Positions 43,968 through 57,213 of a stretch of 64,000 bases of DNA are shown here, piece after piece (the stretch's first letter is position 1; every line of letters begins with the position of its first letter). Source of the DNA: Mangifera indica (Eukaryota; Streptophyta; Magnoliopsida; Sapindales; Anacardiaceae); the NCBI RefSeq assembly GCF_011075055.1, contig NC_058137.1, positions 7,549,463-7,613,462 of the forward strand, written 5' to 3'. The position numbers and the translations under genes were made by a program. The notes beneath the pieces were generated by a model that worked only from the letters and a program-made list of their open reading frames with translations, was not told the origin of the DNA and made no database searches.

Positions 43968-45341
43968 TGGAAGGCAGCGACACCCTGTTATCGCCCAGCA
44001 AGTGGGTGTTGTATAGGGCTTTGGAGGAGCCACGCTCAGCCAAAACGCACCGTTTTATGATTGTACCTAAAATGCAGCGTTTTAGTGAGTTATCCCCAAC
44101 ACAGTCCGCACAAGCAGCAGGTAATCTTCTGGTCATTGGAAGTGGAACTTACTAGGACGCGCAAAAAATGAATTTAAACCGTAAAACCAAACCAATTATT
44201 TAAAAATTATAATTTAGTTTAATTTATAGAGTAATTTGATTTAGGTTAAAAATTTTAGAATGGCTTATGATTTGGTTTGTGGTTTAAATTCACCCAAAAT
44301 GTAAATATAATTTTAACTAAATCATAAACTTCTTTAATCTTCAGAATTTTTCTTTAATTTCTCATAGATTATATTGTTATTGTCGGAGAGAGAGAGAGAG
44401 CAACCATCATTCGTTGGATTGGGTGGTTAGATTAGTTTTCCCAATCCGAAGGGGAAAATAGTAACTTTTTAAAACTTAATTCGGAGAGAAAATTATTAGT
44501 TTTCTAAACTTAAAGAAGAAAATGATATAAATTTTTAAGGTTTAATAGTAAAATAATTATTTTATCTCTTATAACTAATAATTTTGATTAAATTTAATTA
44601 TTTATTAATAAATATTTGAGTTTTTAAAATCTTACATATATATGTATTTAAAAATGTGTTAAGTCTTAGATGAGAGTAAGTCTTTTGACGAATAAAATAT
44701 TATAACCGTCTATTGAAAAATATTATTTATCTTAAGTATTATTTTGTATATTAAAATCTTATTAATAGATATGAACTTACCGGACATATCATGTCTATCA
44801 ACGAGATTTTGATAATTTTTTAGCTAAATATATTATTTTTTTGTCAAAGAACATAAGCTACTTTCCTAAATCAATTTTTTTGGTTAATAGTGAACCAATT
44901 TCAATTGAAAAACACAATGTTTGCATTAAAAAATCCTAAAACTCAACCAAAAATGGAGAGTATAAACCCTTTGTGAGTATTAGCTAATTTTGTTTACACC
45001 CCACTAAGCATATCATTAATTATCCAAAATGATGTATGAAAACCAACCATTTTCAACAAGATTGAGGCCATTTGAAAGCTCAAAACAAAATAAGTGGAAA
45101 ACGACGCCGTTAAAATGGACAAGAAGAGGGATGTCCAATGGATAAAAATATAATAAGGATATGGTGGGGAACAAGAACCCATAAGGGCTTGGTAGTCTAT
45201 TTTTCTTTGTCTCTTTCGTCAAATCAATTTTCATTTTACAAAGTTAGAACTCAGAATCAGAACCCTCTCAGTTCTCTGATTTTATTATAAAAATTATTTT
45301 CCTTTATTTATTTTATTTTATTTTATTTTCAGATAGAAACC
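43968..45341. other. Divergent intergenic region, AT-rich
   Basis: Lies between the divergently transcribed methylthiotransferase (-) and E2 enzyme (+), so it carries both promoters. It also holds a GA microsatellite (44389-44400) and, at about 44450-44575, one arm of the foldback repeat seen at 1205-1765. No gene. Confidence 0.55.
44450..44575. repeat. Single arm of the foldback element family
   Basis: Reads ATTATTAGTTTTCTAAACTT then a purine run, TATAAATTTTTAAGGTTTAA, and TAAAATAATTATTTTATCTC, in the same order as the right arm of the element at 1205-1765. The opposite arm was not found nearby. Confidence 0.5.
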
Positions 45342-47301
45342 ATGTCCAGCACCTCCTCGGCCGCTCGCAAGGTAACGCCTTAACCAACTTCATTTAGTTA
45401 TATGTTTATCTTCGTTATCTATTCAATTTTCCAATTTTCGTTTATTGTTTTCGTTTTTGAGTGTTTTAGGCACTGAGTAAGATTGCTTGCAATCGACTTC
45501 AGAAGGAACTTGTCGAATGGCAGGTCAATCCTCCTTCTGGTTTCAAGCACAAAGTCACGGATAATCTGCAGAGGTAGTTTTCTTAATCTTCCAACCCATT
45601 TCTTATTTTTTGTATAATTTTTTTAAGAAATCATTGGGGAGATATATTTTATATCTTTTTAACTTTTTTTTTTTTGGTTGCTTTGAAGACTTGGATTTTT
45701 TATCACATGTTTCATATTCCTTTGTTCCTCTTTGTCAGAAATGAATGGATTGATTATCTGGATTCGAAAATTGAAAAATTTAGCTTAAGAATGAAATTTG
45801 ATTTTATTACACACCTTTTTATTTTTAGGGTTTTAAAGAAAAATTATTTGTGGTTTGAGCTAAAATTAGTTTGTTGACAGTAGTGATTTTTTATTCCTGT
45901 AAGGTGGGTTATTGAAGTGAATGGAGCTCAAGGTACTCTTTATGCAAATGAAACTTACCAACTTCAGGTCGATTTTCCTGAGCATTACCCTATGGAAGCC
46001 CCTCAGGTCCAACCTAAGTTGTAATTCTTTTTATAATCTTTTTTATTGATTACTTTTTGTTATTACCTTTTTTTCAACTGATGTTGTTACCAGGTTATAT
46101 TTCTTCATCCAGCTCCACTACATCCTCATATTTACAGCAATGGTCATATTTGCTTAGGTAATTTCTGTGTGTTTAACATTAGGCTTTTTGTCTTCCTAAT
46201 GTAAAAACATCTCTCTTATCCTATGAAATTACTTTGGCTGTGAACTTTGACCTTGTTGGTTGAGATAATGGACCCAATGGCTTGTAGGTTTTGCTCTATC
46301 ATATCTATGTTGACTCTTCTGCATTCACATGTTTATTGATAGTGTTGGCATTGTAACCAAATGCTGACATATATTGATTATTGGCCCTGTTCATCTTTTA
46401 TTTTGTTGTAAAAGATTTCTCTATTTTACATTTGGTGTTTGGTATATAATTTTTTTGCCTTGAACCTGAGGGAAAAGCATAATCAAATAATGAATTTATG
46501 CTTATTCTTCATGTGTTTTTTCCTTCACAGTGTTTCTTTGGAGATATTGCTTCAGTGTTGATGCAAATTGTTTTTATGAAGATATTTAGACTTTCAAAAA
46601 TTGTAAATGGCTATGATTGGCTGAAGAAGTTGTGTCTTTCTGGTTGGTAAAGTTTGAAATCAATTTGAAGATAACATTTCTATTTACTTGGTAAAACTAT
46701 GCGAGTTTGTTTGCTCATATGCCATGGATATCGATGCAGATTGTTTATTTTCATGTTTAAAGAGATTTGTACATCGTGATCATTAATTTTATAGCATAGC
46801 AGATCTCGTCTCTGACATCAACAAACAGATTCTAACAGTCAATGAGACTTTGTTTCTTATTTCCTGATATGTGTTAACTTTATCTATGTATGTCTACAAA
46901 CAGTTTCATTTCTTTTGTTAAGCATTTTACCCATTTCTAAGTTCTTTGGTGTAAGGCTGTACTTGGATGTCTTTACAGCAATAATGACATTTAATATGCA
47001 AATTTTATGTTGTAATTTGTAGATATCCTTTATGATTCATGGTCTCCAGCCATGACTGTTAGCTCAATTTGTGTCAGCATTCTCTCTATGCTATCAAGCT
47101 CAACTGTAAAGGTATGAATGTTTTTTCAATTAGACTTTTTGGGTACCCTGATCCCCTTCCTTCCATAATCAATGACTCTTCTGTGAACCTTCACTTTGAT
47201 TGTAGCAATGCCCTGAAGATAATGACCGCTATGTTAAGAATTGTAGAAATGGCCGATCTCCTAAGGAGACCAGATGGTGGTTCCATGATGACAAAGTGTA
47301 A
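45342..47301 (+). CDS. UBC16: Ubiquitin-conjugating enzyme E2, UBC16-type
   Basis: Six exons, 45342-45371, 45470-45573, 45904-46006, 46094-46157, 47023-47111 and 47206-47301, total 486 bases for 161 residues, the length known for the plant UBC15-18 group. The UBC fold is complete: N-terminal helix (NRLQKELVEWQ), HPH motif (LHPH), and active-site Cys99 in NGHICLDILYDSWSP, where ubiquitin forms a thioester. The C-terminal tail PKETRWWFHDDKV is characteristic of this group. Intron 4 is the longest (865 bases). All junctions are GT-AG and in frame. UBC17 or UBC18 orthology cannot be excluded. Confidence 0.94.
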
Positions 47302-47887
47302 TCAGCTAGCATCCTTCTTGCACCATTAGTGCTATAAGCAGGGTAGGTGGGTTCCATTTTGAAAGGAAAATGATAGTGAGAAACAAGAAGCACTCTGAGA
47401 ATGCTATTAGGACTATATGCTAAATAACTCCTGTAAATGGCAGTGGGTAGTATTTGTAAAGGAACAGTAACTATTTTGTGTTTTTAGAAATGTTTAAGGT
47501 GCAAACTTGCTCAAAAGTATTTGTGGAAACCTGGGCCAGAGCTGTTTGGTGCATTCTGAGACTTTTTGGCAGCACAATTGACGGATGATTTCTAATCTTA
47601 GTAGTATTTATGCAATCAATTCATGCATTTTTTAGAAATAAATAAAATACTAAAAATAATTTGCCCGTTATTGTTTCTGCATATTGATTGGTGATTGACA
47701 CTAAATTCGAAAGTTTTGTTCCTCTTCTTTGACTTGGACTCACCTTTCTTTTTCATCAATCAATCTGTAAGACAATCTAAAACTTCGCAATCACCACTGT
47801 TGACTGGCATACCTTGTATTGATTTCTTTGAGCATGATTGAGTAAAGTCACCAGAGGATCAGAACTGACGGGATATGGATGTGTGTA
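47302..47887. other. E2 gene 3' region and spacer
   Basis: Contains the 3'UTR of the E2 gene (an AATAAA at 47638-47643 could be a polyadenylation signal). No gene. Confidence 0.5.
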
Positions 47888-48380
47888 GCAGAGCGAAGGA
47901 GTGGTCCTCTTGTACTGCTTCATGGTTTTCCAGAATTTTGGTATTCATGCCCCCGCCAGATCACCCACTTGGCCTTTGTTGTTGGACATGACGGGTGCTG
48001 CTGCTGGTTGGTATCCTAGCCTTTTCAAGCCTGAAAGATTGAAGGGTTTGCTAGCTTTTGTGCTCTTTTCTTTCAAAGAGATCAATATACAAGATTTCGT
48101 GAATCCTATACAAAATTATTTGGAGATGGATTCTGCTTCTGTCAATTCCAGATAAGCTCGTCCCTCCTCATACGTGTACAAGTGTATAACAAAGACTGAT
48201 AATCTGGTAGCTCCTCCGGGGATGGCGATTCTTGATTATCTGGAGAGACCAGCTAACATACCACTGTGGATAACTGATGAGGAACTCCAGCTCCTTCCTG
48301 ACAAGTTTCAAGAATCTGGCTTTACCCGCGGATTAAACTACGACCGTGCTATGGACCTGTCAGCTGAACATAGCTGGTGA
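47888..48380 (+). pseudogene. Epoxide hydrolase pseudogene fragment (alpha/beta-hydrolase)
   Basis: The plus strand reads SGPLVLLHGFPEFWYS (oxyanion-hole motif HGFPE) and then, after loss of about 60 residues, ITHLAFVVGHD, the nucleophile-elbow segment whose family form is GHDWGA. Here the Trp codon is damaged and the frame shifts before GAAAGWYPSLFKPERLKG. Farther on, PLWITDEELQLLPDKFQESGFTRGLNYDRAMDL matches the lid/C-terminal part and ends at TGA 48378. The remaining C-terminal catalytic region is missing. It is a decayed relic of a soluble plant epoxide hydrolase gene. Confidence 0.82.
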
Positions 48381-50400
48381 CATTTTTTTTCCCTGACACA
48401 AAAAGCCATCGCTGAATTAACTGAGGTTTTAGATATGCAATTGTGACCCAATTTGGGATTTTTTAAAATTAAACTGAAAAAAACAGCATAGCAAAATCTT
48501 AAATCAAACCAAATTCAACAGTAAAATTACAGTTTAATTGGATTGAATTACAGTCTAGGCCTATAAAATACGAAATACAATTTACATTCCATTTTTATTT
48601 CTACCAGCATCTGATGAAAAAGAAACAAGGCATCTCCTGCAGTGCCCCACAATACATTACTCGAGAAAAAAAACAAATATAAAAATAAAATTAAAAGATC
48701 CTGACTCAAGCAAACATAAGACAGTAAACAGTTTGACAAGCAATGAAGGAAAAAGAAACTAACAAACAAATACAAGAACCTGTCAATCTTAATTTCAATA
48801 CAAGAATCACTGAGCTTATTATGAATTAAATGACTCCAAGTACAGAAATCAAGTCACACAATCATGACAAAGAAAAACTGAATAAAAGCTAACTAGATTC
48901 ACCAACTCAAAATAGTATTATTTTCATGAAGCTGATTGACACAGGAACTGAGGTTTCAACCTGGGTCAGAGGATATGAATCTGCATTAATCTATCATTTA
49001 GTATATAAGATTTCAAGAAAAAAAAAAAAAAGTATAACCTTGTCTTGCAAAGCAAAAGCTTTCTTGGAAGCACTTTCATTCTTCATTGTGCTATTAATGC
49101 TATTGATGCCACTCCCCAACTTGTCCTTGAGAAATGTTGTTCATCCTGAGGTTCTCATCATGAGAAACAAATAATGAAGGAGAAGAAATCTTTATGGTTT
49201 CTGTAGCAGCCTGTGATTCTGCGATCAAAATATTGTTGAATTATATAGAGAATGGAGAAAGAAACAAGAAGTGTTCAACAATAGTGTTTGAACCTTGGAA
49301 CTTGCAAACACTTTCCTTAGTGATATTTGCTACTTATTTGCAGTTTTGAGATAGTGTAAATACACTTTCATCATACAACAAAGTTTTAGAAATTTATAAT
49401 CATTTAACGCTAAAGACTTCTTAAAAAAATTATGTACAAAATAAGATATTAGGTGAGGGAAGTAATAGGATATTAAGTGAGGGAAGTAATATAGAAGTAT
49501 CAAAGTGTGAGCAATATTTCAAATATAACAGGAGCGTTGGGTTCAGAGTAATATTTAATTATATTTTTTATTAGTAACATTGACTTCACATATAAAATAC
49601 TAATATTACTGATGGCGAATTCTATATGTTTGTGTTGTTGTTATTGGTATCATAGCAGACCATCCTAGAAGTTTCAAGTGCAGTGATTTTACCTGCTTCT
49701 TTTTTTTCTTTTTGAAAGGATTTGTGTGAGGGAGTGAGCAGATTTGTTATTCCACATATTAATGTGTGGAAATTATCTTTGCATGCTTAGTTGACAAGTT
49801 TTTTTGCTTAGGTGTTTAAATGTTTATTTATTGTAAATGTTGATGTGAGAGGTGGAATCTTGATCCAACCAGCCTAATAAAATAAAAAAATTGAATTAGG
49901 TATAGAGGTAGATTTGATACAAGTTGACTTATACTCAACTTGTAACTCAAAACTCAAATATATCAAATCCACTTTGAGAATGATTTATGGGTTGACTTTG
50001 TTTTTATAGATGAGTAGAGTTTATATTAGGTCTTGCTTAATTTAAATCAACTTACAAGTTTGTTCATACTTCTTAATATCTAATCAACTAGCAAGTTTGT
50101 TCATACTTCTTAATATCTTATTTGCACTACTTCTAAACTCAATCTTTTTTGTCCATAACCGAAGTCTAAAGAAAAAGATATGCAGAAGAGTAGATTTGAT
50201 CCAATTTGCTTAAACTTAACTCACAACTCTGATAGAAAATGCTTGGATTCAAGTTAAATGGAGTATATTCAAGCAATTTTCTATTTGAGTATAATTGAGC
50301 TCGAACATACCCTTATTCAACGTAATTCCCTCATAATTTCAGTTATCATTTTGGGGTTTAGAATCGTGTGAGATTGTAATTGCGGAGCTGCGAGTCACAG
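48381..50400. other. Intergenic spacer, no supported gene
   Basis: Short frames only. About 49900-50300 carries degenerate ACTCAACTTGTAACTCAAAAC-like words also seen at 340, 36120 and 53320. No RNA gene recognised. Confidence 0.5.
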
Positions 50401-50639
50401 TTCATCACTCTTCATAAAATGAACCTGTCATCAGAATTCAATCCTACAACAGGTGTTTTGATTCTTCTGAAGCATAAAAAAAATTATGAATACAGCTGGT
50501 TTGAGAAAATGAAAATCTAACTTCAGCTCAGATCTGCTTCTTCTAACTCAGAAAAACAAGTGAATCAGCATTTATCAAAGAATGTTCTGCATTACGGCAA
50601 AATCTACATTGATCTTCATGACTTGCAAAGCTATCTCAT

Positions 50640-50706
50640 TTTAACAGGCCCCTGGAGCACCAAAGTCATGAGCCTAGCATTCCCGGTCTTCCCATTTTGA
50701 AGTAGG
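50640..50706 (-). other. Predicted 3'UTR exon of the L7/L12 gene
   Basis: On the minus strand a strong acceptor (long T-rich tract, then TTTTCAG at 50707-50713) precedes GC-richer sequence starting CCTACTTCAAAATGGG. It fits the donor at 52075-52076 just after the L7/L12 stop. The downstream end is not defined and may run to about 50450. Confidence 0.5.
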
Positions 50707-52076
50707 CTGAAAATGAAAAAAGAAAAAAAAGTTGTAGGCAAGGAAAATGCAAACCATTACTTCACAGGTATTAAAACCAATATCACCAATGATCACATGA
50801 GTCACTAAAATTTATAGGCTAGACATAATTACTGCATTCCAAAAAAAGTGGTACTGTTTCACCAAATTATTAACCCACTTCCCCAACATACATACAAGTA
50901 AATAACCACGAAAAATGACAGAAACTTCAGTCTCTAACTATCTTATGGATATCACACTCAACTTATTGTTTCAACTCCAGCACTGATGGAACACTTAACA
51001 CTCTAGTTGGGCATAGACTGTAATCTGTGGAATATTCAATACTTCCAGAATCATACGCCTACTATCCACAACCTTCCTCTTCTGGTTTCCTACCATGCTC
51101 TCTATTCAGCAATAACTAAAGCATATGACTGAAAGAAATTACTTCCTTTGACTTCATGATACTTTCTTAAATTTTGGCCATTAAATAAAACGATATGGTA
51201 CAAATATTGGGTTTAAAATAGTGGAATGTGCAACCCCTAGAATCCATTCCCTTCCTGTCTTTCCTCCATTGCCTGAAATAGATTAGTATGCAACACCGCC
51301 AAAATTGCAATTGTTAATTTTGGTTACAATACTTTTGATTCTCTGCCACTATCATTATGCAAAAAGAGCAACTTACAACATAAACAGCTACATTGGTCCT
51401 CATTGATTCTCTTGCTTGCTCTTGCTTGAGATTCCAAACTAAGGAATAGTTACCAGGAACTTCAAGTTAGTTGCCTTAAATTATAGGATTGTTGCTTTTC
51501 CTCTTCCACGCAGTCTGATTAATTCTTGTATTAAAAGGTTCCCTTCCCATCTTTTAGCCAATCAGGAACATGGTTGGAGCTGTTTAAAAACTATATTCTC
51601 TATAAACATTGGGGAATGCTATTAAATATTATTATCTAATAGCAAAAATGTACTTTCTTAGAAACAGCTCTCAAACATTACCACATTACAGAGCTTTAAA
51701 CCCTCTTCAAGCTTACATACTCTAGCCATCCAACAATCATTGTCAAATCTTAGTTATGAATACAGCAAAATCAAAATCTTAATATAGCCTGGATAATCTC
51801 AACCTTTAGGATTCTAAAGGCTAAAATCATATCCAAAGCAACTATCATACACAACATACATTGAAGACTAACACAAAATGTATTTGACAAGCAGCTACAT
51901 TCCAATGTGTTACCATTAAATAACAAGGCATCTTTAGATCATTAAAAAAAAAAAGTTCCAGAACTCATATTTGAAACACGATTTCATAAATTTTCAAGCA
52001 TAGAACGACATTCATTCATTTGCAGAACTACACAAACGTATAAAACAAACATGTTAAAGTAAAGAGCACAACCTAC
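50707..52076 (-). other. Predicted 3'UTR intron of the L7/L12 gene
   Basis: The donor G|GTAGGT begins one base after the TGA stop at 52078-52080. The acceptor TTTTCAG follows a pyrimidine-rich tract at about 50707-50735. Within these 1370 bases no other gene is apparent. Confidence 0.5.
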
Positions 52077-52077
52077 C

Positions 52078-52644
52078 TCACTCCAAGGAGACTTTGGCGC
52101 CAACCTCCTTCAATTTAGCAATAATCTTGTCCGCCTCTTCTTTCGTGACGCCTTTCTTCAATAAGGTTGGAGCTTTCTCCACTAAATCCTTAGCCTCTTT
52201 CAGCCCCAAATCTGTAAAACCCCTCACTTCTTTAATCACCTTAATCTTGGCAGCCGCATCAAAACCTTCAAGCTTCACATCAAAAACAGTTTTCTCCGCT
52301 TTCTCCTCAGCCTTCCCGGGGCCGCCGCCGCCGCCTCCTTTTGCAGCGTCCCTCAGGGAGAATCCCATACCCGGCATCATCACGAACATGTTCGGCATCT
52401 CCTTGATTCCCATTTTTTGCCGAAGGACCTCGGACAGGTCCGAGACTTCCAGGAGCGTAAGGTCGGATAGTTCGTCCACTATTGCGGACACTTTTTCGGA
52501 TGGTTGTTGGGTGGGAGCACAGTACTTGCGAGCAAAAATGGGAGTGATTTGGAGATTATCATTGGCGGTGCAACTTCGAGGATTCTGAGGAATGGATTTG
52601 AAATTTCGGGTCAGATGTGAGGAAACGAAGCGTAAGTACCTCAT
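52078..52644 (-). CDS. Ribosomal protein L7/L12 family, probably mitochondrial
   Basis: A single uninterrupted 188-codon frame with ATG at 52644 and TGA at 52078. The first about 40 residues ([17 protein letters not shown]) are basic, hydroxylated and free of acid, as in a mitochondrial presequence. The N-terminal dimerisation helix ([16 protein letters not shown]) is followed by a Gly-rich hinge ([13 protein letters not shown]). The globular C-terminal domain ([54 protein letters not shown]) binds translation factors at the ribosome stalk. Length and hinge match plant mitochondrial L12-type proteins more than plastid L12. Intact. Confidence 0.93.
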   Translation of the reverse strand: MRYLRFVSSHLTRNFKSIPQNPRSCTANDNLQITPIFARKYCAPTQQPSEKVSAIVDELSDLTLLEVSDLSEVLRQKMGIKEMPNMFVMMPGMGFSLRDAAKGGGGGGPGKAEEKAEKTVFDVKLEGFDAAAKIKVIKEVRGFTDLGLKEAKDLVEKAPTLLKKGVTKEEADKIIAKLKEVGAKVSLE

Positions 52645-53911
52645 GTTAAGAATTGAATTCCAAAATGAAGACTTCTTTTACATTAATATCGGATTAGAAG
52701 GAAGCGAAATAAGTGCATTCATACTGTTAAAGGTTTGCAGAATTGCTGAGAGTCGCATAAACCCTTTGGCTACAGAGAAGAGAATTAATTAGTCTTTTAC
52801 GTTTATGCCCTTGAGTTCCGTCGGGCCTAGCCTGGTCCTCCTCGTTGGGCTTTTGACGGCAAACAAAAACATGTCAATTCGACCGCCCAAACAATCGTAA
52901 AGGCGACGGTTGACATCATACAATTTTTACAAACAAATATCTAAAAGTTGAAAATGAGTTGAAGTTTAATTTTATTAATTTTTCTTGCCAGACTATGATT
53001 TGCTGAAATTTAATTAAGGGAAATTAACTCTTTTTTTTTTTTTACCAGTATTTATTGGTATTTGTTGGATAAATAAATCAAAACTTTATAAATATAATAG
53101 AGGCTCAAACTCAAACCTTTATTTTAAAAGTTTCAATACTCTAACAGTTTTGTTAATCTTTTGGGTTAACTTTGTTTTCTATAACCATAGTTTAATTATC
53201 ACATTTTTTTTACATTTTAAATAACAATAGGGTTAACATAATTTTGATAATTAGTATTTCTTATTATTGGCAAATGTGATTTTGTATGCTTACTAATTTG
53301 TCTATCAAGCTACTAGTGTTTAAATTGCAACTCGAATCAAATAAGTCAAGTTCAAACTCAAATTAAAAATTGAATTTGTTTCCTTAAACGAGCTAAATTC
53401 AAGTTGATTTAAACACTCGGATTTGGTTTGAATGGGTCTAAAGTCAAATTACTTACAAATCAATTTCAAGTTTGATTTATTCAATTCGTCCATACTGAAT
53501 TGACTCTTGCTTGAATTTTACCTAAATTGAATCCTACTTGACCTTGTGAACAAGCAAGTTTAAGCAAAAGCTAATTTGTGTAACTGGGAAGCGAATTAAT
53601 GCTCGAATACCTTTTTATCCTGTCTTAGCTATGTCTTTACTTTAGAGCGAGCTAGTTCAATTTAGATAATTGTGAGATTTATTAAGTTCCTTTGAGTAGA
53701 CTCGGTTATGTCGCATTGCAGGGGCTTCATATGAAGTAAACGCTTATGTTCGGATTTCAGTAGTTAAAAGAACAGCAACATAAATTTCTCAAAATCAACT
53801 GAATTCATTACAAGTTCAATGCTAGGGACTGAAAGAGCATAAAACAGACAATAGGGGATAATAGATTCACTTAACTTGATTTTCTTTCTCGGTATTATTT
53901 GGCCAAGTTAT
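52645..53911. other. Spacer, no supported gene
   Basis: Upstream region of the L7/L12 gene and 3' flank of the peroxidase gene. About 53320-53720 has repeated CAAGTTCAAACTCAAATT / GAATTTGTTT-type words forming a dispersed repeat. No coding frame. Confidence 0.5.
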
Positions 53912-55173
<1,262 letters not shown>

Positions 55174-55288
55174 TTTTGTGTCGTCTCTCACTTTCGAGAC
55201 ACACAAGATTATATTTAAAAAAACTTGAACGACGAGAAGATTTAAGCACTTTAAAATGATGAGACCAAAGTTGGGTCACGAGTACTTA

Positions 55289-55295
55289 ATTTATA
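55289..55295 (-). promoter_or_regulatory. Probable TATA box of the peroxidase gene
   Basis: TATAAAT on the minus strand, about 116 bases upstream of the start codon at 55173, which gives a plausible 85-base leader. Confidence 0.55.
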
Positions 55296-56369
55296 GAGAA
55301 GGAACTGTAGAGGTTTTAAAAAAAAACAAAAAAAGAGGGAAACAAACAGTTGGAGTTGGTAAGTTAGTACCGTTGTCGGCTGACTAATTCACCACCGCAA
55401 ACAGTTGGCAAGCCTGTCATTTTAGCCGATAACGGTGAAGTAAGACAAAACAACAATTGTTCTTGTTTGGAATGGGGTACATTGTTTTTCTTGATATTGC
55501 ATTTACTTTGAAAACTTATGATCTAAGCTCAAACCATTTTCAGGATTTTGCCATATATTTTTATGCCAGGCTCCAAGGCTTTCATTATAATTGAACTGTA
55601 TTCTGCTGATTCACGTGAAGACAGGGGCAGATCAACCTCGCGTGGCATCTTCACAACTTTTTCTTAGCTTGAAGGAGTTAGTTTTGGTCAAACTTGTACT
55701 GTTTTCATTTGCTGAGCCTTTCGGATGAGGACAAGCGTGGGGGCCGATGTTGGAGTAGCCTCACCTGCTCCGTGGAAAAACTGACCACCCCAGTTAATTA
55801 AGTGAAAGGTATCATAATGCTGCCTAGATTCTGCACATGGCTTTTTGAAAATTTTCACTGAAAGCTTCAACACCACCAGTTTAATTTTGCAGAATGTTTG
55901 TAATACTTGAATATCATAATCCCTTAGTTACCGTTGTCTCGTTTTGAACACAATCAATTGGCGTATTATTTTTTTGCACAGAGGTGTCTCTATTTGACTA
56001 GAAGATTACTCAGGTAGCTTTTTAACCCAAAGCAAGCTGTGAGAATATTAGGCTAATCTCATGGTAAAGAAAATAAACTTATAGCTGGAGTTGGACAACC
56101 ACTCCCTGAAGTTTCCAAAATCCAATCCTTCAATGGCAATCGCATATGCTCTTTTTGTGGCTGTTAACACAGCAACACAAACTGACAATAGTATGGACAT
56201 TGTATTATATTATATGGCACCAACAGATTTAGCCATCTTTCTTTTTGAACAAATAAAGCCGACCGTACACGCGGCTATCCATGACTTCTTTTGTCAGATT
56301 CATCCGAACGTAACATGACTTGATTGCCAATCTCTATCTTTAACAACGGCCCAACAACTAAAATTATTA
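55296..56369. other. Spacer upstream of the peroxidase gene
   Basis: No gene is supported. The frame at 56091-56318 (+) has no family resemblance. Confidence 0.45.
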
Positions 56370-56860
56370 TTTTATTATTAAATTTTATAATTTTGAAGTG
56401 CCATTTAGCTACTAAATAGTAAAAATTATTGTAAAAATTTATATTTCATTCTATATATCATTTTGTTTAATTTATTAGTTATAATAATATTTTATTATTA
56501 ATAGTGATATAATATATAATATAAATAATAATTTGATTATTATTTTTTTAAAAGATTATCAAAGTAGTATTAATTTTATTATAATCATATTCTTATTTAT
56601 TAATTTTTTTATGATTAAAATAATCTTATTTTTTATTAATATAATAAGTAATACAAAAAATATTTTATAATAATTATATGTAAGAGTATTTAAGTAAAAT
56701 AATTTACTAGTCTTTTTTAATTATCTCTAATCAAACACAATAATTATTTATACTTATCAAATTTTATCTAATATAATGATAATTTATATCTAGTAATCAT
56801 TTAAATACTTTATTTTTAAGATAATTTTTCAATTTTAGTTATAAAACATCTCTAGGCAGT
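56370..56860. repeat. AT-rich dispersed repeat, copy 2 (inverted relative to 5950-6340)
   Basis: Contains AATCAAACACAATAATTATTTATACTTATCAAATTTTATC, in part the reverse complement of the 5950-6340 repeat, followed by a CTAGTAAT word and a TATTTTTA...AAAAATTATCT-type end in the same order. It lies directly beside the copia 3' LTR. Confidence 0.5.
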
Positions 56861-56870
56861 ACTAATCAAT

Positions 56871-57213
56871 TGTTAGTAATAGAACACTCATAGATATTTT
56901 AACAAATACTTGGTGAGCACAAAAACAAAGAACAAAGATGAATGAAACTCTGTTATTTTTATTTCTTTCATACTATTGCATATATATAGCCAAACAAAGT
57001 AAGACCCACCAGATAAATAGTCGACAATATCAATAGTTGTTGAAGATTAGGAAACCATTTAACAAACCACTACTAGCAAAATTAGTAGTTGCTTGAAAAT
57101 AGAAAACCACTAACGAACTAATTTTGACTCATTCAGCAAAATAAATAAACACCATCATTCCTCGTTAAACTGAAAGCTATCACATTCAATTTAAGAGAAA
57201 ACATAATATAACA
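56871..57213 (-). repeat. 3' LTR of the copia element (about 343 bp)
   Basis: Minus-strand start TGTTATATTATGTTTTC lies right after the polypurine tract, and the end reads ACTAACA. It aligns with 63542-63825 apart from its first about 57 bases. By eye there are some 30-40 differences over 284 aligned bases, mostly transitions. Confidence 0.75.

Noticed and set aside
52094..52588. 164-codon plus-strand frame opposite the L7/L12 gene
   Set aside because: Antisense shadow of a strongly conserved coding region; Ser/Pro-rich low-complexity product with no family match.
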